A DNA stretch of 39,745 bases, from positions 1 to 39,745 of the forward strand of contig JADKHW010000018.1 of assembly GCA_016721565.1 (NCBI GenBank), in the 5' to 3' direction. Shown piece by piece: positions 10,551 to 19,069 of the stretch. Source of the DNA: a bacterium (GTDB lineage Bacteria; Electryoneota; RPQS01). The position numbers and the translations under genes were made by a program. The first letter of the stretch is position 1, and each line of letters opens with the position of its first letter. The notes beneath the pieces were generated by a model that was not told the DNA's origin, made no database searches, and saw nothing but the letters and a program-made list of their open reading frames with translations.

Positions 10551-10650
10551 AGGCGAGAATAGAATATAGTTGCAAAAGTGGAGAGAAGCACGGAGGATAA
10601 CTCCGCATGAGGTGAGGGTTTAGCCCCCGGACCTCACTCAGCGGGCTCAT

Positions 10651-10678
10651 AATATAACACATCCACACCGATTGTCAA
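10651..10678 (-). promoter_or_regulatory. dnaA promoter (sigma70-type) overlapping a DnaA-box-like site
   Basis: On the minus strand, TTGACA (10673-10678), a 16-bp spacer and TATATT (10651-10656) form a near-consensus promoter reading into dnaA, leaving a leader of about 95 nt. The spacer holds TGTGGATGT, close to a DnaA box, suggesting DnaA autorepression (inference). Confidence 0.7.
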
Positions 10679-11087
10679 CGAGTACAACTCCTCTTTTTAC
10701 TCGCACTTACAATCGTTAGAGAGTTGTTAATTCGTGCTCTGTTGCCATCGACATCGTATATGTTAGAGAGGCAACAGCCAATACAGAGGCTATATCAACT
10801 TATACTCAGGAAAGGGGTCATTCTTTCCCCTGTATATTATGCACAAACAACATTGGAAACTCTTGCCGACCCATGTTAGAAGTCTCGTAGTAATGCAGCA
10901 AAAAGCTTGAGAACAGCCAATTGACTAAACCAGATGCCCATCTTCGCGCTCATAACGGCCTCGCAACTCGCCTCCAAAACAGACACATAGCCTCTCGTTC
11001 GTTTACACTCAAGTAAGTAAAAATAATAGTTTAAGACATAATGAGAAGCAAAAGCTCCATCACATGCGGTTGCCAATGTACCGGGAT

Positions 11088-11115
11088 TTGTCTATTTTGC
11101 AGGTTCGCCTACAAT
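11088..11115 (+). promoter_or_regulatory. Putative rpmH-rnpA-yidC operon promoter
   Basis: TTGTCT (11088-11093), a 16-bp spacer and TACAAT (11110-11115) lie 36 bp before the rpmH start on the plus strand. The spacing and hexamers are good for a housekeeping sigma promoter. It was found by eye, not by scoring. Confidence 0.5.
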
Positions 11116-11151
11116 CGGAACAAAGAAATCTAAATACACCAAGTCTGAGCC

Positions 11152-11304
11152 ATGAGCAAAAGAACTTATCAACCCTCAAATCGCCGTCGCAAGAACCGTC
11201 ATGGTTTCCGTGAGCGGATGGCAACCAAGAATGGCCGCGCAGTGCTCGCACGTCGTCGCGCCAAAGGTCGCAAACGCCTGACTGTATCGGATGAGCGAAA
11301 CTAA
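11152..11304 (+). CDS. rpmH: 50S ribosomal protein L34
   Basis: This 50-residue, very basic protein begins MSKRTYQPSNRRRKNRHGFR and continues RMATKNGRAVLARRRAKGRK, the universal bL34 signature. It is a large-subunit ribosomal protein. It overlaps the start of rnpA by 14 bp, the standard rpmH-rnpA arrangement, and is the first gene of the plus-strand operon diverging from dnaA. Confidence 0.97.
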   Translation: MSKRTYQPSNRRRKNRHGFRERMATKNGRAVLARRRAKGRKRLTVSDERN

Positions 11305-11622
11305 GTTCCGACCTTCCGAGCGCCTGTCGGGCCGTTCGGAGCTGGAACGGGTACGTAAAATGGGCCAGCGACGGACACTTCCGGAGCTGGTTCTTTTTTT
11401 TTGCCCGGGCAGCTCGAGCGCAAGCTCGCTTGTGCTGCCATGCGCAAGGTCGGAAATGCGCCGGATCGCAATCGCCACCGCCGCAAACTCAAAGAATTTT
11501 ATCGCTTAAACAAGCACCTTTGGCCCGAGGGCACACACTTCTACGCCCTCTTTCGCCAACCGGTTTCTGACTGGGAAGCCTTTGAAACCAAGCTTCGCGC
11601 TCTGCTCTCAAAGCTCTCGTAA
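11291..11622 (+). CDS. rnpA: Ribonuclease P protein component (one-base frameshift at a T run)
   Basis: The N-terminal part (MSETKFRPSERLSGRSELER...MGQRRTLPELVLFF) is in one frame. The C-terminal part, with the RNase P protein signature RNRHRRKLKEFYRLNK, is in the -1 frame and ends at 11622. The switch falls at a run of nine T residues (11394-11402), so one missing T in the assembly is the simplest explanation because the gene is essential. The combined length of about 110 residues matches the family. The protein supports the catalytic RNA in maturing tRNA 5' ends. It overlaps rpmH and precedes yidD, as in most bacteria. Confidence 0.88.
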
Positions 11623-11648
11623 CCTGCCTTTCCTGTTTCCATTTTCAC

Positions 11649-11660
11649 ATTTCCAATTTT
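11649..11660 (+). promoter_or_regulatory. Pyrimidine-rich leader motif ATTTCCAATTTT before yidD
   Basis: The 12-mer ATTTCCAATTTT ends 3 nt before the yidD GTG start, where a Shine-Dalgarno would be expected but is absent. Nearly the same element precedes queF (19052-19063) and the TfoX-N gene (32742-32753). Confidence 0.35.
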
Positions 11661-11663
11661 GTC

Positions 11664-11894
11664 GTGTCCTGGCTTCTGATCCAGCTAATCCGCGCCTATC
11701 AGGTGACGCTCGGCCCGCATTTGGGCGGTCGTTGTAGGTTTACGCCGACTTGCTCAGAATATGTCGTTGAAGCACTTAATAAAAAAGGATTTGTCAAAGG
11801 ACTTGCACTATCAATTCGCAGGGTCGTCAAGTGCGGCCCCTGGCACCCCGGCGGCGTGGACTTAGTTCCAGAGTCAAAGGGAACAACAATTTAA
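11664..11894 (+). CDS. yidD: Membrane protein insertion efficiency factor YidD
   Basis: The 76-residue product starts at GTG 11664 (MSWLLIQLIRAYQVTLGPHL) and contains the family hallmark CRFTPTCSEYVVEAL and the conserved CGPWHPGGVDLVP. YidD is a small inner-leaflet-associated protein that assists YidC-dependent insertion. It sits in its normal place between rnpA and yidC. The length is typical and both conserved cysteine motifs are intact. Confidence 0.95.
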   Translation: MSWLLIQLIRAYQVTLGPHLGGRCRFTPTCSEYVVEALNKKGFVKGLALSIRRVVKCGPWHPGGVDLVPESKGTTI

Positions 11895-11906
11895 CAAAGC
11901 AACAAA

Positions 11907-13646
11907 GTGTTTGATCGCAATACCATCATCGCCCTTGTCGTCGTCGGTCTGATCGTCCTGCTAATTCCGCAATACTACAAGCTGATCACCCCGCCCACTC
12001 CGCCGAAAACGGAAACTGTCGTTGAGCAAACAACTCCTGCGAAAACAGCAGATAAAGTCGCCGATGCGGTGATAAAGTCCGCTCCGGATTCATCACTTAT
12101 CCTGCAAACGACAGCACCGGATTCGTTGAAACCCGCTAAGCCCTATTCATCTGAGCTGGTCGAAATCGAGACCCCGAAGTTCAAGATGTGGATCGGGAGC
12201 GATGGCCGTCCGACGAGCTATGTTCTCAATGAATACAAGCTTAAGTCCGGCCCGCCGGTCAATCTGCATGCGATGGCGACCGACAAGGACTCGGCCATCG
12301 GTTCATGGGACATTGATTTAGGCTCGCGGAATCTGTCCAGCTTGCGCAAGGTACATTTCGAGCCAAGCACACCGAGGCTTTATGTTCCCAGCGGCCGCGA
12401 CTCGGTTGAGCTGACTTGGGTTTCGCCAAGCGGTCAGTATCTGACTGTTTATTATGTCATTGACGCGGACAGATACGGTTTTGACCTGGCGCTGAAGGCT
12501 AACGGCTTCCTCCCGCCAGAAACACGCGAATACAAGCTGACTTGGCAAGGCGGCGTCCCGCATACCGAGCCGGATCCCGCTTCGGATCATGACTTTGGCG
12601 GAGCTTATGCGATGGTCGGCGAGGATCTCGAAGAGAAGAAGCTCGGCACGGATCCCAAGGTCGAACTCTCCGCCACGGGCCGCACGCCATTTGTCGCTGT
12701 GCGCTCGAAGTACTTTATCGCCGCGATGGTCCCGACCAGCCCGGCCGCCGGAGCCGACATGTTCGGCTCGACCCGCGACCCTAAGAACAAGGCCGTCCCA
12801 CATATATATGATGCCAGCCTGCGCATGCCGTGGGAGGGCCAAACTCTTGAAAGCCGCGTGCAGGTCTATTGGGGGCCGATCAAAAAGAAGAATCTTGAGT
12901 TCTTCAACGTCGGCTTAGAAGAGACCATGAACTGGGGTTGGGTGATTGTCAGACCGTTCTCGCTTTCGGTGTTGTGGCTCTTGCAGTTCTTCGGCAAGTT
13001 CATTCACAACTACGGCGTCGTGATTATCATCTTCTCTATCCTGGTCAAGGTCGTGCTTTGGCCGTTGACGAGAAAATCGCAGATTGCGATGAAGAAGATG
13101 GCCGCGCTGAAACCCGAGATCGAAGCGCTGAAAGAGAAGCACGCGAAGAATCCGCAGGCGATGAACTCGGCGATGATGGCGCTCTACAAAGAGCGCGGCG
13201 CGAATCCTGCCGCCGGCTGTATTCCGATGCTGTTGCAGATGCCGATTCTCTACGGTCTGTTTATCATCTTCCGCTCGACGATTGAATTTAGACAAGCGCC
13301 ATTCGTTGCTTGGATTACGGACCTCAGTCAACCCGACTTCATGTTCCATCTGCCGTTCACGATTCCGATGTACGGCAGCGGCGTCGGTCTGCTTCCGATT
13401 GTGATGGGCGTGTCGCAGTTCTTCATGTCGAAGGCCACGCTGACCGACCCGAATCAGAAGATGATGCTCTACATCATGCCCGTGATGATGGTCCTGCTGT
13501 TCAACAACTTCCCCAGCGGTCTGTCGCTCTACTACACGCTCTTCAACGTCTGGGCCATCGTCGAGCAACGCTTAATCAAGCTCCCGGTGGATTTCCCCGA
13601 AGCCGTCGTCGTCGAAGACAAGCCGAAGAAGAAGCTGAAGAAATAA
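11907..13646 (+). CDS. yidC: Membrane protein insertase YidC
   Basis: This intact 579-residue product starts at GTG 11907. It has an N-terminal membrane anchor (TIIALVVVGLIVLLIPQYY), a Lys/Pro/Thr-rich linker and a large periplasmic beta-sandwich (about residues 80-330). The conserved core follows: GWVIVRPFSLSVLWLLQFFG, the hydrophilic KLV-WPLTRKSQIAMKKM region, an AALKPEIEALKEKHAKNPQA cytoplasmic coiled hairpin, NPAAGCIPMLLQMPILYGLF and the last helices ending KKKLKK. The long form with a periplasmic domain is typical of Gram-negative (diderm) bacteria. It inserts and folds inner-membrane proteins with or without SecYEG. A jag/khpB gene, often next, is absent. Confidence 0.97.
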   Translation: MFDRNTIIALVVVGLIVLLIPQYYKLITPPTPPKTETVVEQTTPAKTADKVADAVIKSAPDSSLILQTTAPDSLKPAKPYSSELVEIETPKFKMWIGSDGRPTSYVLNEYKLKSGPPVNLHAMATDKDSAIGSWDIDLGSRNLSSLRKVHFEPSTPRLYVPSGRDSVELTWVSPSGQYLTVYYVIDADRYGFDLALKANGFLPPETREYKLTWQGGVPHTEPDPASDHDFGGAYAMVGEDLEEKKLGTDPKVELSATGRTPFVAVRSKYFIAAMVPTSPAAGADMFGSTRDPKNKAVPHIYDASLRMPWEGQTLESRVQVYWGPIKKKNLEFFNVGLEETMNWGWVIVRPFSLSVLWLLQFFGKFIHNYGVVIIIFSILVKVVLWPLTRKSQIAMKKMAALKPEIEALKEKHAKNPQAMNSAMMALYKERGANPAAGCIPMLLQMPILYGLFIIFRSTIEFRQAPFVAWITDLSQPDFMFHLPFTIPMYGSGVGLLPIVMGVSQFFMSKATLTDPNQKMMLYIMPVMMVLLFNNFPSGLSLYYTLFNVWAIVEQRLIKLPVDFPEAVVVEDKPKKKLKK

Positions 13647-13833
13647 TACAAAGGGCAAAACAAAGGCCCCACCGTCGCTCCAAAAGAATTCGCCAGACAT
13701 TTGTTGTGCCCGCTGGCCATGTCCAGCCAGGCGGTTAGCCTTGTGCCTGGCGTTCCAAGTATTACACGCAATGTTAGAAAACGGTTCGGGGGGTGCAATA
13801 TTCGGCAAAGGTCCGCTGGGGGACAAGGAAACT

Positions 13834-13920
13834 GTAGGGGCGGCAGGCGTGCCGCCCGCGTTAGGCGGACTCGAAATCACCAAGCGCATTGTCATCCCGT
13901 AGGGATCTATTCAAAGCACC
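13834..13920 (+). repeat. Composite intergenic repeat, copy 1 (upstream of mrr)
   Basis: GTAGGGGCGGCAGG leads into a GGCGGCAGGCGTGCCGCC stem-loop, then ACCAAGCGCATTGTCATCC and GGGATCTATTCAAAGCA. The same ordered blocks recur at 25781-26146, 33723-33806 and 33852-34000, with partial copies at 16036-16097 and (inverted) 27520-27574. The rest of 13647-13957 has no gene. Confidence 0.65.
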
Positions 13921-13957
13921 GCACGGACGAAAAGCGTAAACCACAACCGCATCGCAC

Positions 13958-14872
13958 ATGGCAATACCAGATTTTCAAACGATGATGCTTCCAATTCTGC
14001 GTTTGCATGAAGACGGCCTCGTGCACGCAAATCGGGAAACGTACGATCAACTTGCGCTCGTTATGAATGTGGCCGAGCAAGAGCGCGGTGAACTGCTGCA
14101 AAGCGGCACAACACCAAAATATGAAAACCGTGCAGGTTGGTCGCTCGTATATTTGACCAACGCAGGTTTGCTTGAGCGTCGTGGGCGCGGGAAATACATC
14201 ATCACGTCGCTTGGCACTGAGACTTTGAAACAGTCTCCCGACAGGATCGACATGCGTTACCTCAAGAAGTTCAAAGGATACAACGACTGGCGAAGCCAAT
14301 TCAGTCGCGAAGAGGAATCCGAATCTCATGAAAGCGCTGAATCAACCGCGACAGCAACACCACAAGAGCGCATGGCCGATGGCTACAAACATTTTCGCGC
14401 TGCGCTTGCTGACGAAGCCTTGGCAATGGTCAAGTCTTGCTCCCCCCGCTTCTTTGAACAACTCGTCGTTGATCTTCTTGTAAGAATGGGCTACGGCGGT
14501 TCAGTTGAAGAAGCCGCGCGCGTTGTCGGCAAGTCCGGCGACGGCGGCATTGATGGGATTATCAAAGAGGACAAGCTCGGTCTGGACATCATTTATGTTC
14601 AAGCTAAGCGTTGGGAGAATGTTGTTGGCGCAGGCTCTGTTCGCGACTTCTCAGGAAGTTTGGACTATCACGGCGCCAAGAAGGGCGTGTTTATTACCAC
14701 GTCAAGCTTCACAAAAGACGCGCGGGAATTTGTTACCAGAATTGGAGAGAAGAAAGTTGTCTTGGTGGACGGCTTCGAACTTGCCCAACTCATGATCGAT
14801 CACGACATCGGTGTTAGCACCGTTACCACATATACAATAAAACGTCTCGACTCAGACTATTTCGAAGAATAA
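13958..14872 (+). CDS. Mrr-family type IV restriction endonuclease
   Basis: The intact 304-residue product matches Mrr in architecture. An N-terminal winged-helix domain (MAIPDFQTMMLPILRLHEDG through GWSLVYLTNAGLLERRGRGK) is followed by a linker and the Mrr catalytic domain from about residue 155. The PD-(D/E)xK nuclease core is visible as KSGDGGIDGII followed by DIIYVQAKRW (the D...QAK pair), with KKGVFITTSSFTKDAREF after it. Family members cut methylated DNA, or are activated under stress. No cognate modification gene is adjacent, as expected for a type IV enzyme. The start is 37 bp past an intergenic repeat, and it splits the yidC-mnmE core order, suggesting acquisition. Confidence 0.9.
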   Translation: MAIPDFQTMMLPILRLHEDGLVHANRETYDQLALVMNVAEQERGELLQSGTTPKYENRAGWSLVYLTNAGLLERRGRGKYIITSLGTETLKQSPDRIDMRYLKKFKGYNDWRSQFSREEESESHESAESTATATPQERMADGYKHFRAALADEALAMVKSCSPRFFEQLVVDLLVRMGYGGSVEEAARVVGKSGDGGIDGIIKEDKLGLDIIYVQAKRWENVVGAGSVRDFSGSLDYHGAKKGVFITTSSFTKDAREFVTRIGEKKVVLVDGFELAQLMIDHDIGVSTVTTYTIKRLDSDYFEE

Positions 14873-14889
14873 CTCAACGCCACCCTACC

Positions 14890-16020
14890 ATGACCGACGA
14901 GATCCAAAACGAAAACCCGGAAGAGACTCCGGATGAAACTCCGGAAGTGACCCCGGAACCCGAAAACGCGGCGGAATCCTTTTCCACCGACGCGCTTGAG
15001 CCGTCTGATTCACCAGAGGCGGACGCGCACGCCACCGCGCCGCAGATTGATCACGAGCGCGCCGCCGAGAACCTCGCGCAAATTGCCGCCGCTATCAAGG
15101 CGCTCGATACAGGCCACACCAAAGACGGTGTGCGCCACTACAAGGAATTTTTCGAGCACGCCAAAGAGGTCGGCAATCTTTTCAAAACGCTGAAGCCGCT
15201 GCCGCATGAAGAGCGCGAAAAACTCTGGCAAGATTTTTCAGCGTTGTGCGACGACGCGCGCGCGCAACAAAACTTGGAGCGCGAAGAGCAAAAGCTCGTG
15301 TCGCTCGAACTGCGCGGCAAACTCGAAGCGAAGTTAATCGAGCTACAGCAAACAGGCCCCAACGCGAAGTTCGCTGACGACTTTAACGCGATTGCCAATC
15401 AGATGAAGATAATTCGCGAAGAGTTCAGCGGCACGAAAGAAAAGCAAAGCCCGCTGATTCCCAAAGACCGCGAAGCGCTGTGGAAACTGTGGAAGACTGC
15501 CGACGACGCCATCTGGTCGCATCGCAAAGCCGTGCGCGAAGAAAATTACGCGACGGGCAAAGCGCACATGATTGAATGCGCGGAGCTTGCGACGAACGGC
15601 GATCCGTTTGATTGCCACAAGAAGATAAAAGATCTTCGTCCGTGGCAGCGCAGCGCCGAACTCGCGCGCGAACAGCGCGACGAAATTCGCAAGTCGCTCG
15701 ATTTGTCGTGGGAAGCCGCCGCCGCGCGTATTGAAGCGGGCCGCAGTGAACGCAAGAAGCAATACGAGCAGTGGACAGAGCGCACGACGGGTTTGCTCGA
15801 TGAGTGGGAAGACAAGCTCACCAAGATGCGCGACTTCCGCACCAAGCTTGAAGAACAGATCGCGCGCCTGAACGACATGGAAACCAACGCGCGCACCGAC
15901 GAGTTCGCCGACCAAGTAGCAGGCTGGCGCAAAGAAAAAGAAGACAAGCTCGCCGACGTGGACAGAAACTTAGTCGCGCTCGCCGACAAGATTGACTCGG
16001 TGAAGAAGAGGTTGAAATGA
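14890..16020 (+). CDS. Coiled-coil protein, possibly DUF349-related
   Basis: This intact 376-residue protein has an acidic, Pro/Glu-rich, low-complexity N-terminus (residues 1-60). It is then almost entirely charged helix with spaced tryptophans (EEREKLWQDFSALCDDARAQ, DREALWKLWKTADDAIWSHR), ending in a long coiled coil (MRDFRTKLEEQIARLNDMET). The periodic W/F-containing helical segments resemble DUF349 repeats, seen in FCB-group proteins, but I am not certain. There is no signal peptide or membrane segment. It follows mrr by 17 bp and could be co-transcribed. Function is unknown. Confidence 0.7.
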   Translation: MTDEIQNENPEETPDETPEVTPEPENAAESFSTDALEPSDSPEADAHATAPQIDHERAAENLAQIAAAIKALDTGHTKDGVRHYKEFFEHAKEVGNLFKTLKPLPHEEREKLWQDFSALCDDARAQQNLEREEQKLVSLELRGKLEAKLIELQQTGPNAKFADDFNAIANQMKIIREEFSGTKEKQSPLIPKDREALWKLWKTADDAIWSHRKAVREENYATGKAHMIECAELATNGDPFDCHKKIKDLRPWQRSAELAREQRDEIRKSLDLSWEAAAARIEAGRSERKKQYEQWTERTTGLLDEWEDKLTKMRDFRTKLEEQIARLNDMETNARTDEFADQVAGWRKEKEDKLADVDRNLVALADKIDSVKKRLK

Positions 16021-16035
16021 TCCTGGGTATGATTT

Positions 16036-16097
16036 GCGGGCAGGCACGCGAGCCGTGCAGGATTGTCCCGCACGTTAGACCTCACCAAGCCCATGAA
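16036..16097 (+). repeat. Degenerate copy of the composite intergenic repeat
   Basis: GCGGGCAGGCACGCG, then CCGCACGTTAGACCTCACCAAG, parallels the CCGCGTTAGGCGGA...ATCACCAAGCGC block of the copy at 13834-13920. It lies directly after the coiled-coil gene and before the remnant secreted-protein gene. Confidence 0.4.
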
Positions 16098-16990
16098 GCA
16101 CCAGTTTCGCCTCCGTTTAGTTCTTGTCGCTGTTCAATGCGTGGATGATGAAAGACCGTCGACAGACACCAAATTCCGCAAAGCGTTTTGAGTGGAGCGA
16201 ACTGGCGACGTGGCCCATCGAAACCGATGTTTGATGGCGGACAACTCATTATTCCCCAATTGGCGCCTTTGACTTGGTCAAGGTGGACTCGGTCGGGGAA
16301 GAACTTTGGCGCCAGGCGACGATGAAGGGCTACATGCACCGCTCCATATGGCCAAGGATTTTGGGGGGTTGGCCGGTCATGATGACATACGTTGGATTTC
16401 CTGGACGGATAAGCGGTGGTTGTGGCGCCGCGTCCAAGCGCGCTTAGCCAAGCGCCGCGGGAGGGGGTTGGTGCGCGAACCAGGAGGCGTGTCTGGTTAA
16501 TTCCAGGGAGGGATCTGTGGCAAATTGACGGAGGGAGGGCTATATGATGACACAAGGCATCAGCTGGGTCTTATAGCCATCATCCGAGGCAGGCGGCTCA
16601 GATGCCGCACAAATTGGCTCTCGATATCCCAGAGTGGGTTCAGGATTGCTTCACGGGTGAAGATGGCATAGTGCAGGCTTGCCGACGGCGATCTGATCGC
16701 AGTAGGATGCGCAAATGTCGGCGAGGGACACGCTCTGTTTGCGCCTCGCCTGACGGCGATGCTTTGGAGCGACGTGGGAGATTGGCAGCGAAAGCTACGA
16801 AGGGTTGCAACGGAGGACGGTTATCATGGTATCGGATCCACATGATCCATGGGGTTGTCGCCGCCTACCTTAGCGCTTCCTGATGGCAACTTTTGGCTTC
16901 AAGTAACGTTGGCAATAATGCCGCTCTCGGTGGGTCTTCGTCCATCGCGTGGGCCGGAGGTCTTTTCCTTTTGCCAGGCAAGCATTAGCG
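16094..16990 (+). pseudogene. Remnant or error-ridden secreted protein with 'FWLVKxDSxGxxLW'-type repeats
   Basis: No long ORF exists here, but coding-like fragments appear in all three plus frames. There is an ATG at 16094 with a basic-hydrophobic start (MKHQFRLRLVLVAVQ). At 16268 comes FDLVKVDSVGEELWRQ, then GDDEGLHAPLHMAKD, GSESYEGLQ near 16785, TEDGYHGIGST, and DGNFWL near 16887. These match the repeat found in many FCB secreted proteins (DDG-x-GSTxS...FWLVKTDSxGxxLW). Continuity requires many indels within 900 bp, so it is either a decayed gene or a poorly assembled one. It fills the 1 kb between the coiled-coil gene and mnmE; I see nothing else there. Confidence 0.45.
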
Positions 16991-17037
16991 GGCACTTCTC
17001 CCTTTCCAAACTCCGCCAGCCCATCTTCCCCAACTCC

Positions 17038-18402
17038 GTGACCCCGAACTCCGACACCATCGCCGCCATCGCCACTCCGCCCGGCATCGGCGGCATCGCC
17101 GTCATCAGGATCTCCGGCCCAAAGTCCTGGGAGGTTGCACAAACACTCCCCTGCATCGTTGCGGGGTGCCCGCCTGCTCCAAACTCGGTTAAGCACGCTT
17201 ACATTTATAATAATAACAATGAGCTGATTGACGAAGTGTTGATCAGCTTTTTTAAGTCCCCGCATTCTTACACGGGCGAGGACGTGGTCGAGGTCTCTTG
17301 TCACGGTGGTAACATATCGTCTAAGCGCATATTAAAATTGATATTGTCAAATGATGTGCGCATGGCAAGGCCCGGCGAATTCACCGAGCGCGCGTTCCTC
17401 AATGGCAAGCTCGATTTGGCCCAAGCCGAAGCCGTTGCAGGCCTGATTCATGCTCGTTCTGAAGCTTCTGCCCGTGCCGCACTATCACAATTGGCTGGAA
17501 AGCTCTCCGAGCACATTCGCGAAATGCGCGCGAAGATATTGGATTTATTGGCATTGTTGGAACTCGAACTTGATTTCAGCGAAGAAGACGTGAGTTTCCA
17601 ATCTTTGGAGTCCCGCAAGGTTGATTTGTTAGAGCTTCAGCACCAAATCGAACATCTGATCTCAACTTTCGCCCGTGGCCGCATCGAGCGCGAGGGTTTG
17701 AGAGTCGCTATCGTCGGAGCGCCGAACGCGGGAAAGTCCACTTTGCTGAACCGCATCGTCGGCGACGAACGCGCCATCGTCTCCCCTCACCCCGGCACAA
17801 CCCGCGATGTTGTTGAAGCTCATCTCGAACTTTCCGGCCACGAAGTCATCTTCCAAGACACCGCCGGACTTCGGGAGTCCTCTCACGAAATCGAGGCGAT
17901 CGGCATGGAACGCACGCGAAAAGCCCTGAATCGTGCAGACATCGTGCTTTTGTTGGTCGATTTGGCCTCTCGGGACCTTCCCGGAACAGAGATTTTATCA
18001 GAAATTTCTTCCAAAAATGCCCTCATTGTCCTGAATAAATGCGATATTATAGGGAGCGAATCCTTCTCGCCGCCGACCGAGTTTAAGCTGAGTGGGACCA
18101 AGACCATAAAGATCTCGGCCCTGACCGGCGACGGCGTCGAAGAACTGCTGTCCGAACTGACCCACCGCTTCACGCACGAGCTGGAAACGGCGGGCGATCT
18201 CATCATCACCGAGTCGCGCCATCACGATGCGCTGCGCCGTTCAAGCGAAGCCATCGAACGCGCGCGCAGCCTGTTTCACGAACCCACGTTGATGGCCAGC
18301 GATTTACGCGACGCCGCCAACGCGCTCGGAGAAATCACCGGCGAGACGATCGGCGAAGAAGTGCTGGACAGAATCTTTTCAAAATTTTGTATAGGAAAAT
18401 AG
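17038..18402 (+). CDS. mnmE: tRNA modification GTPase MnmE (TrmE)
   Basis: The frame is open from 16849, but homology begins at TPNSDTIAAIATPPGIGGIA, so the GTG at 17038 is chosen, giving 454 residues, the family norm. The N-terminal folate-binding domain contains ERAFLNGKLDLAQAEAVAGL. The G domain has P-loop GAPNAGKSTL (about residue 226), PGTTRD, DTAGLRE and NKCD. The C-terminus is FSKFCIGK with the conserved cysteine. With MnmG it makes the cmnm5 modification on wobble U34 of tRNAs; mnmG is 16.5 kb downstream here instead of adjacent. No clear Shine-Dalgarno precedes the start. Confidence 0.96.
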   Translation: MTPNSDTIAAIATPPGIGGIAVIRISGPKSWEVAQTLPCIVAGCPPAPNSVKHAYIYNNNNELIDEVLISFFKSPHSYTGEDVVEVSCHGGNISSKRILKLILSNDVRMARPGEFTERAFLNGKLDLAQAEAVAGLIHARSEASARAALSQLAGKLSEHIREMRAKILDLLALLELELDFSEEDVSFQSLESRKVDLLELQHQIEHLISTFARGRIEREGLRVAIVGAPNAGKSTLLNRIVGDERAIVSPHPGTTRDVVEAHLELSGHEVIFQDTAGLRESSHEIEAIGMERTRKALNRADIVLLLVDLASRDLPGTEILSEISSKNALIVLNKCDIIGSESFSPPTEFKLSGTKTIKISALTGDGVEELLSELTHRFTHELETAGDLIITESRHHDALRRSSEAIERARSLFHEPTLMASDLRDAANALGEITGETIGEEVLDRIFSKFCIGK

Positions 18403-18415
18403 AAAGTAGGTAGAG

Positions 18416-18991
18416 ATGTCCGTTTTAAGTGAAGCCGTGTTGGAGTCCGTTGTCAAAAACTATGTTGCCCAAAACCGTCCGAAGTCCAAAGCTGAGTTTG
18501 CATATTTTATCGGCCAGCCCACGCTTGAAGCGGCGATTCGCGCGGCCGCCTGTGCGACGAAGAGCGACGGCAAGCCCGGCAAGCATCAGCGTAAAGGCTC
18601 CGCCGATTCGCTGAAGATTGCCGAAGAGAAACTTGTCTCGCAAGCGGAAGCTTTGCAAGCCGCGAAAACATTTGACTCGCTCTTGGAAACAGTCGAGCGC
18701 GCCATCTTGCCGATTCCCGGTTTGAATGACGTCTATGCCTACGACACCGCCACGCGCATCGGCGCCTATCTGAATATCTGGCCCAAGCACGTCTATCTTT
18801 ACACCAGCACCCGCACCGGCGCGAAGCAGCTCGGCATCGTCACGAAAAAAAGATTGCTGCTCTTTAATTCATTGCCCGCAGCTTTCCAAGAACTCGAGCC
18901 TTACGAAGCCGAAGAGACGCTGAGCAATCTGAAAAAACTAATCAGCGAGCCCGCCGCCCCCGTCTCCTACTTTAGTCAGAGCCAAGAGTAG
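18416..18991 (+). CDS. Conserved protein of unknown function, 191 aa
   Basis: This intact ORF starts 13 bp after mnmE with a Shine-Dalgarno (AGGTAGAG), so it is probably translated from the mnmE transcript. The first half is a charged helix with a basic segment (KSDGKPGKHQRKG). The second half carries a distinctive block, IPGLNDVYAYDTATRIGAYL followed by WPKHVYLYTSTRTGAKQLG. I recall a loosely similar 'YDTALRIG...VYLHAGTRxGA' pattern in uncharacterised bacterial proteins, but no function is known to me. There are no membrane segments. A hairpin terminator follows, before queF. Confidence 0.75.
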   Translation: MSVLSEAVLESVVKNYVAQNRPKSKAEFAYFIGQPTLEAAIRAAACATKSDGKPGKHQRKGSADSLKIAEEKLVSQAEALQAAKTFDSLLETVERAILPIPGLNDVYAYDTATRIGAYLNIWPKHVYLYTSTRTGAKQLGIVTKKRLLLFNSLPAAFQELEPYEAEETLSNLKKLISEPAAPVSYFSQSQE

Positions 18992-19018
18992 CGACACGGT
19001 GATTACAAGTCAGTAAGA

Positions 19019-19041
19019 AAAGCAGAGCGATCCTCTGCTTT
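19019..19041 (+). terminator. Hairpin terminator after the mnmE-linked gene
   Basis: AAAGCAGAG (19019-19027), a five-base loop and CTCTGCTTT (19033-19041) form a 9-bp stem ending in T residues, 28 bp past the stop at 18991. It would separate the mnmE transcript from queF. The palindrome could also act on the opposite strand. Confidence 0.55.
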
Positions 19042-19069
19042 CCTATTTCAAATTTCTAATTTTCCGCAA

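Larger units (their letters stand above)
10551..11151. other. dnaA-rpmH divergent intergenic region, candidate replication origin
   Basis: This 600-bp gene-free region lies where transcription polarity flips: everything to the left is minus and the core genes to the right are plus. It contains TTATGCACA at 10837-10845 (perfect fit to TTATNCACA), TTATACTCA at 10800-10808 (one mismatch), and ACATCCACA at 10659-10667. An A/T-rich stretch sits near 11018-11045. A GAGGTGAGG...CCTCACTC imperfect inverted repeat lies near 10608-10640. The position matches the usual bacterial oriC, but the boxes are few. No protein gene is supported. Confidence 0.45.

Noticed and set aside
12318..12842. 174-codon minus-strand ORF opposite yidC
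   Set aside because: It is a shadow of the yidC frame with no recognisable motif or ribosome-binding site.
13532..13895. Minus-strand ORFs downstream of yidC
   Set aside because: They lie in the yidC antisense and repeat region, lack coding character and have no start signals.
16849..17037. N-terminal extension of mnmE to an upstream ATG
   Set aside because: MnmE homology starts at TPNSDTIAAI; the extension overlaps the remnant secreted-repeat gene and would make the protein 63 residues too long.
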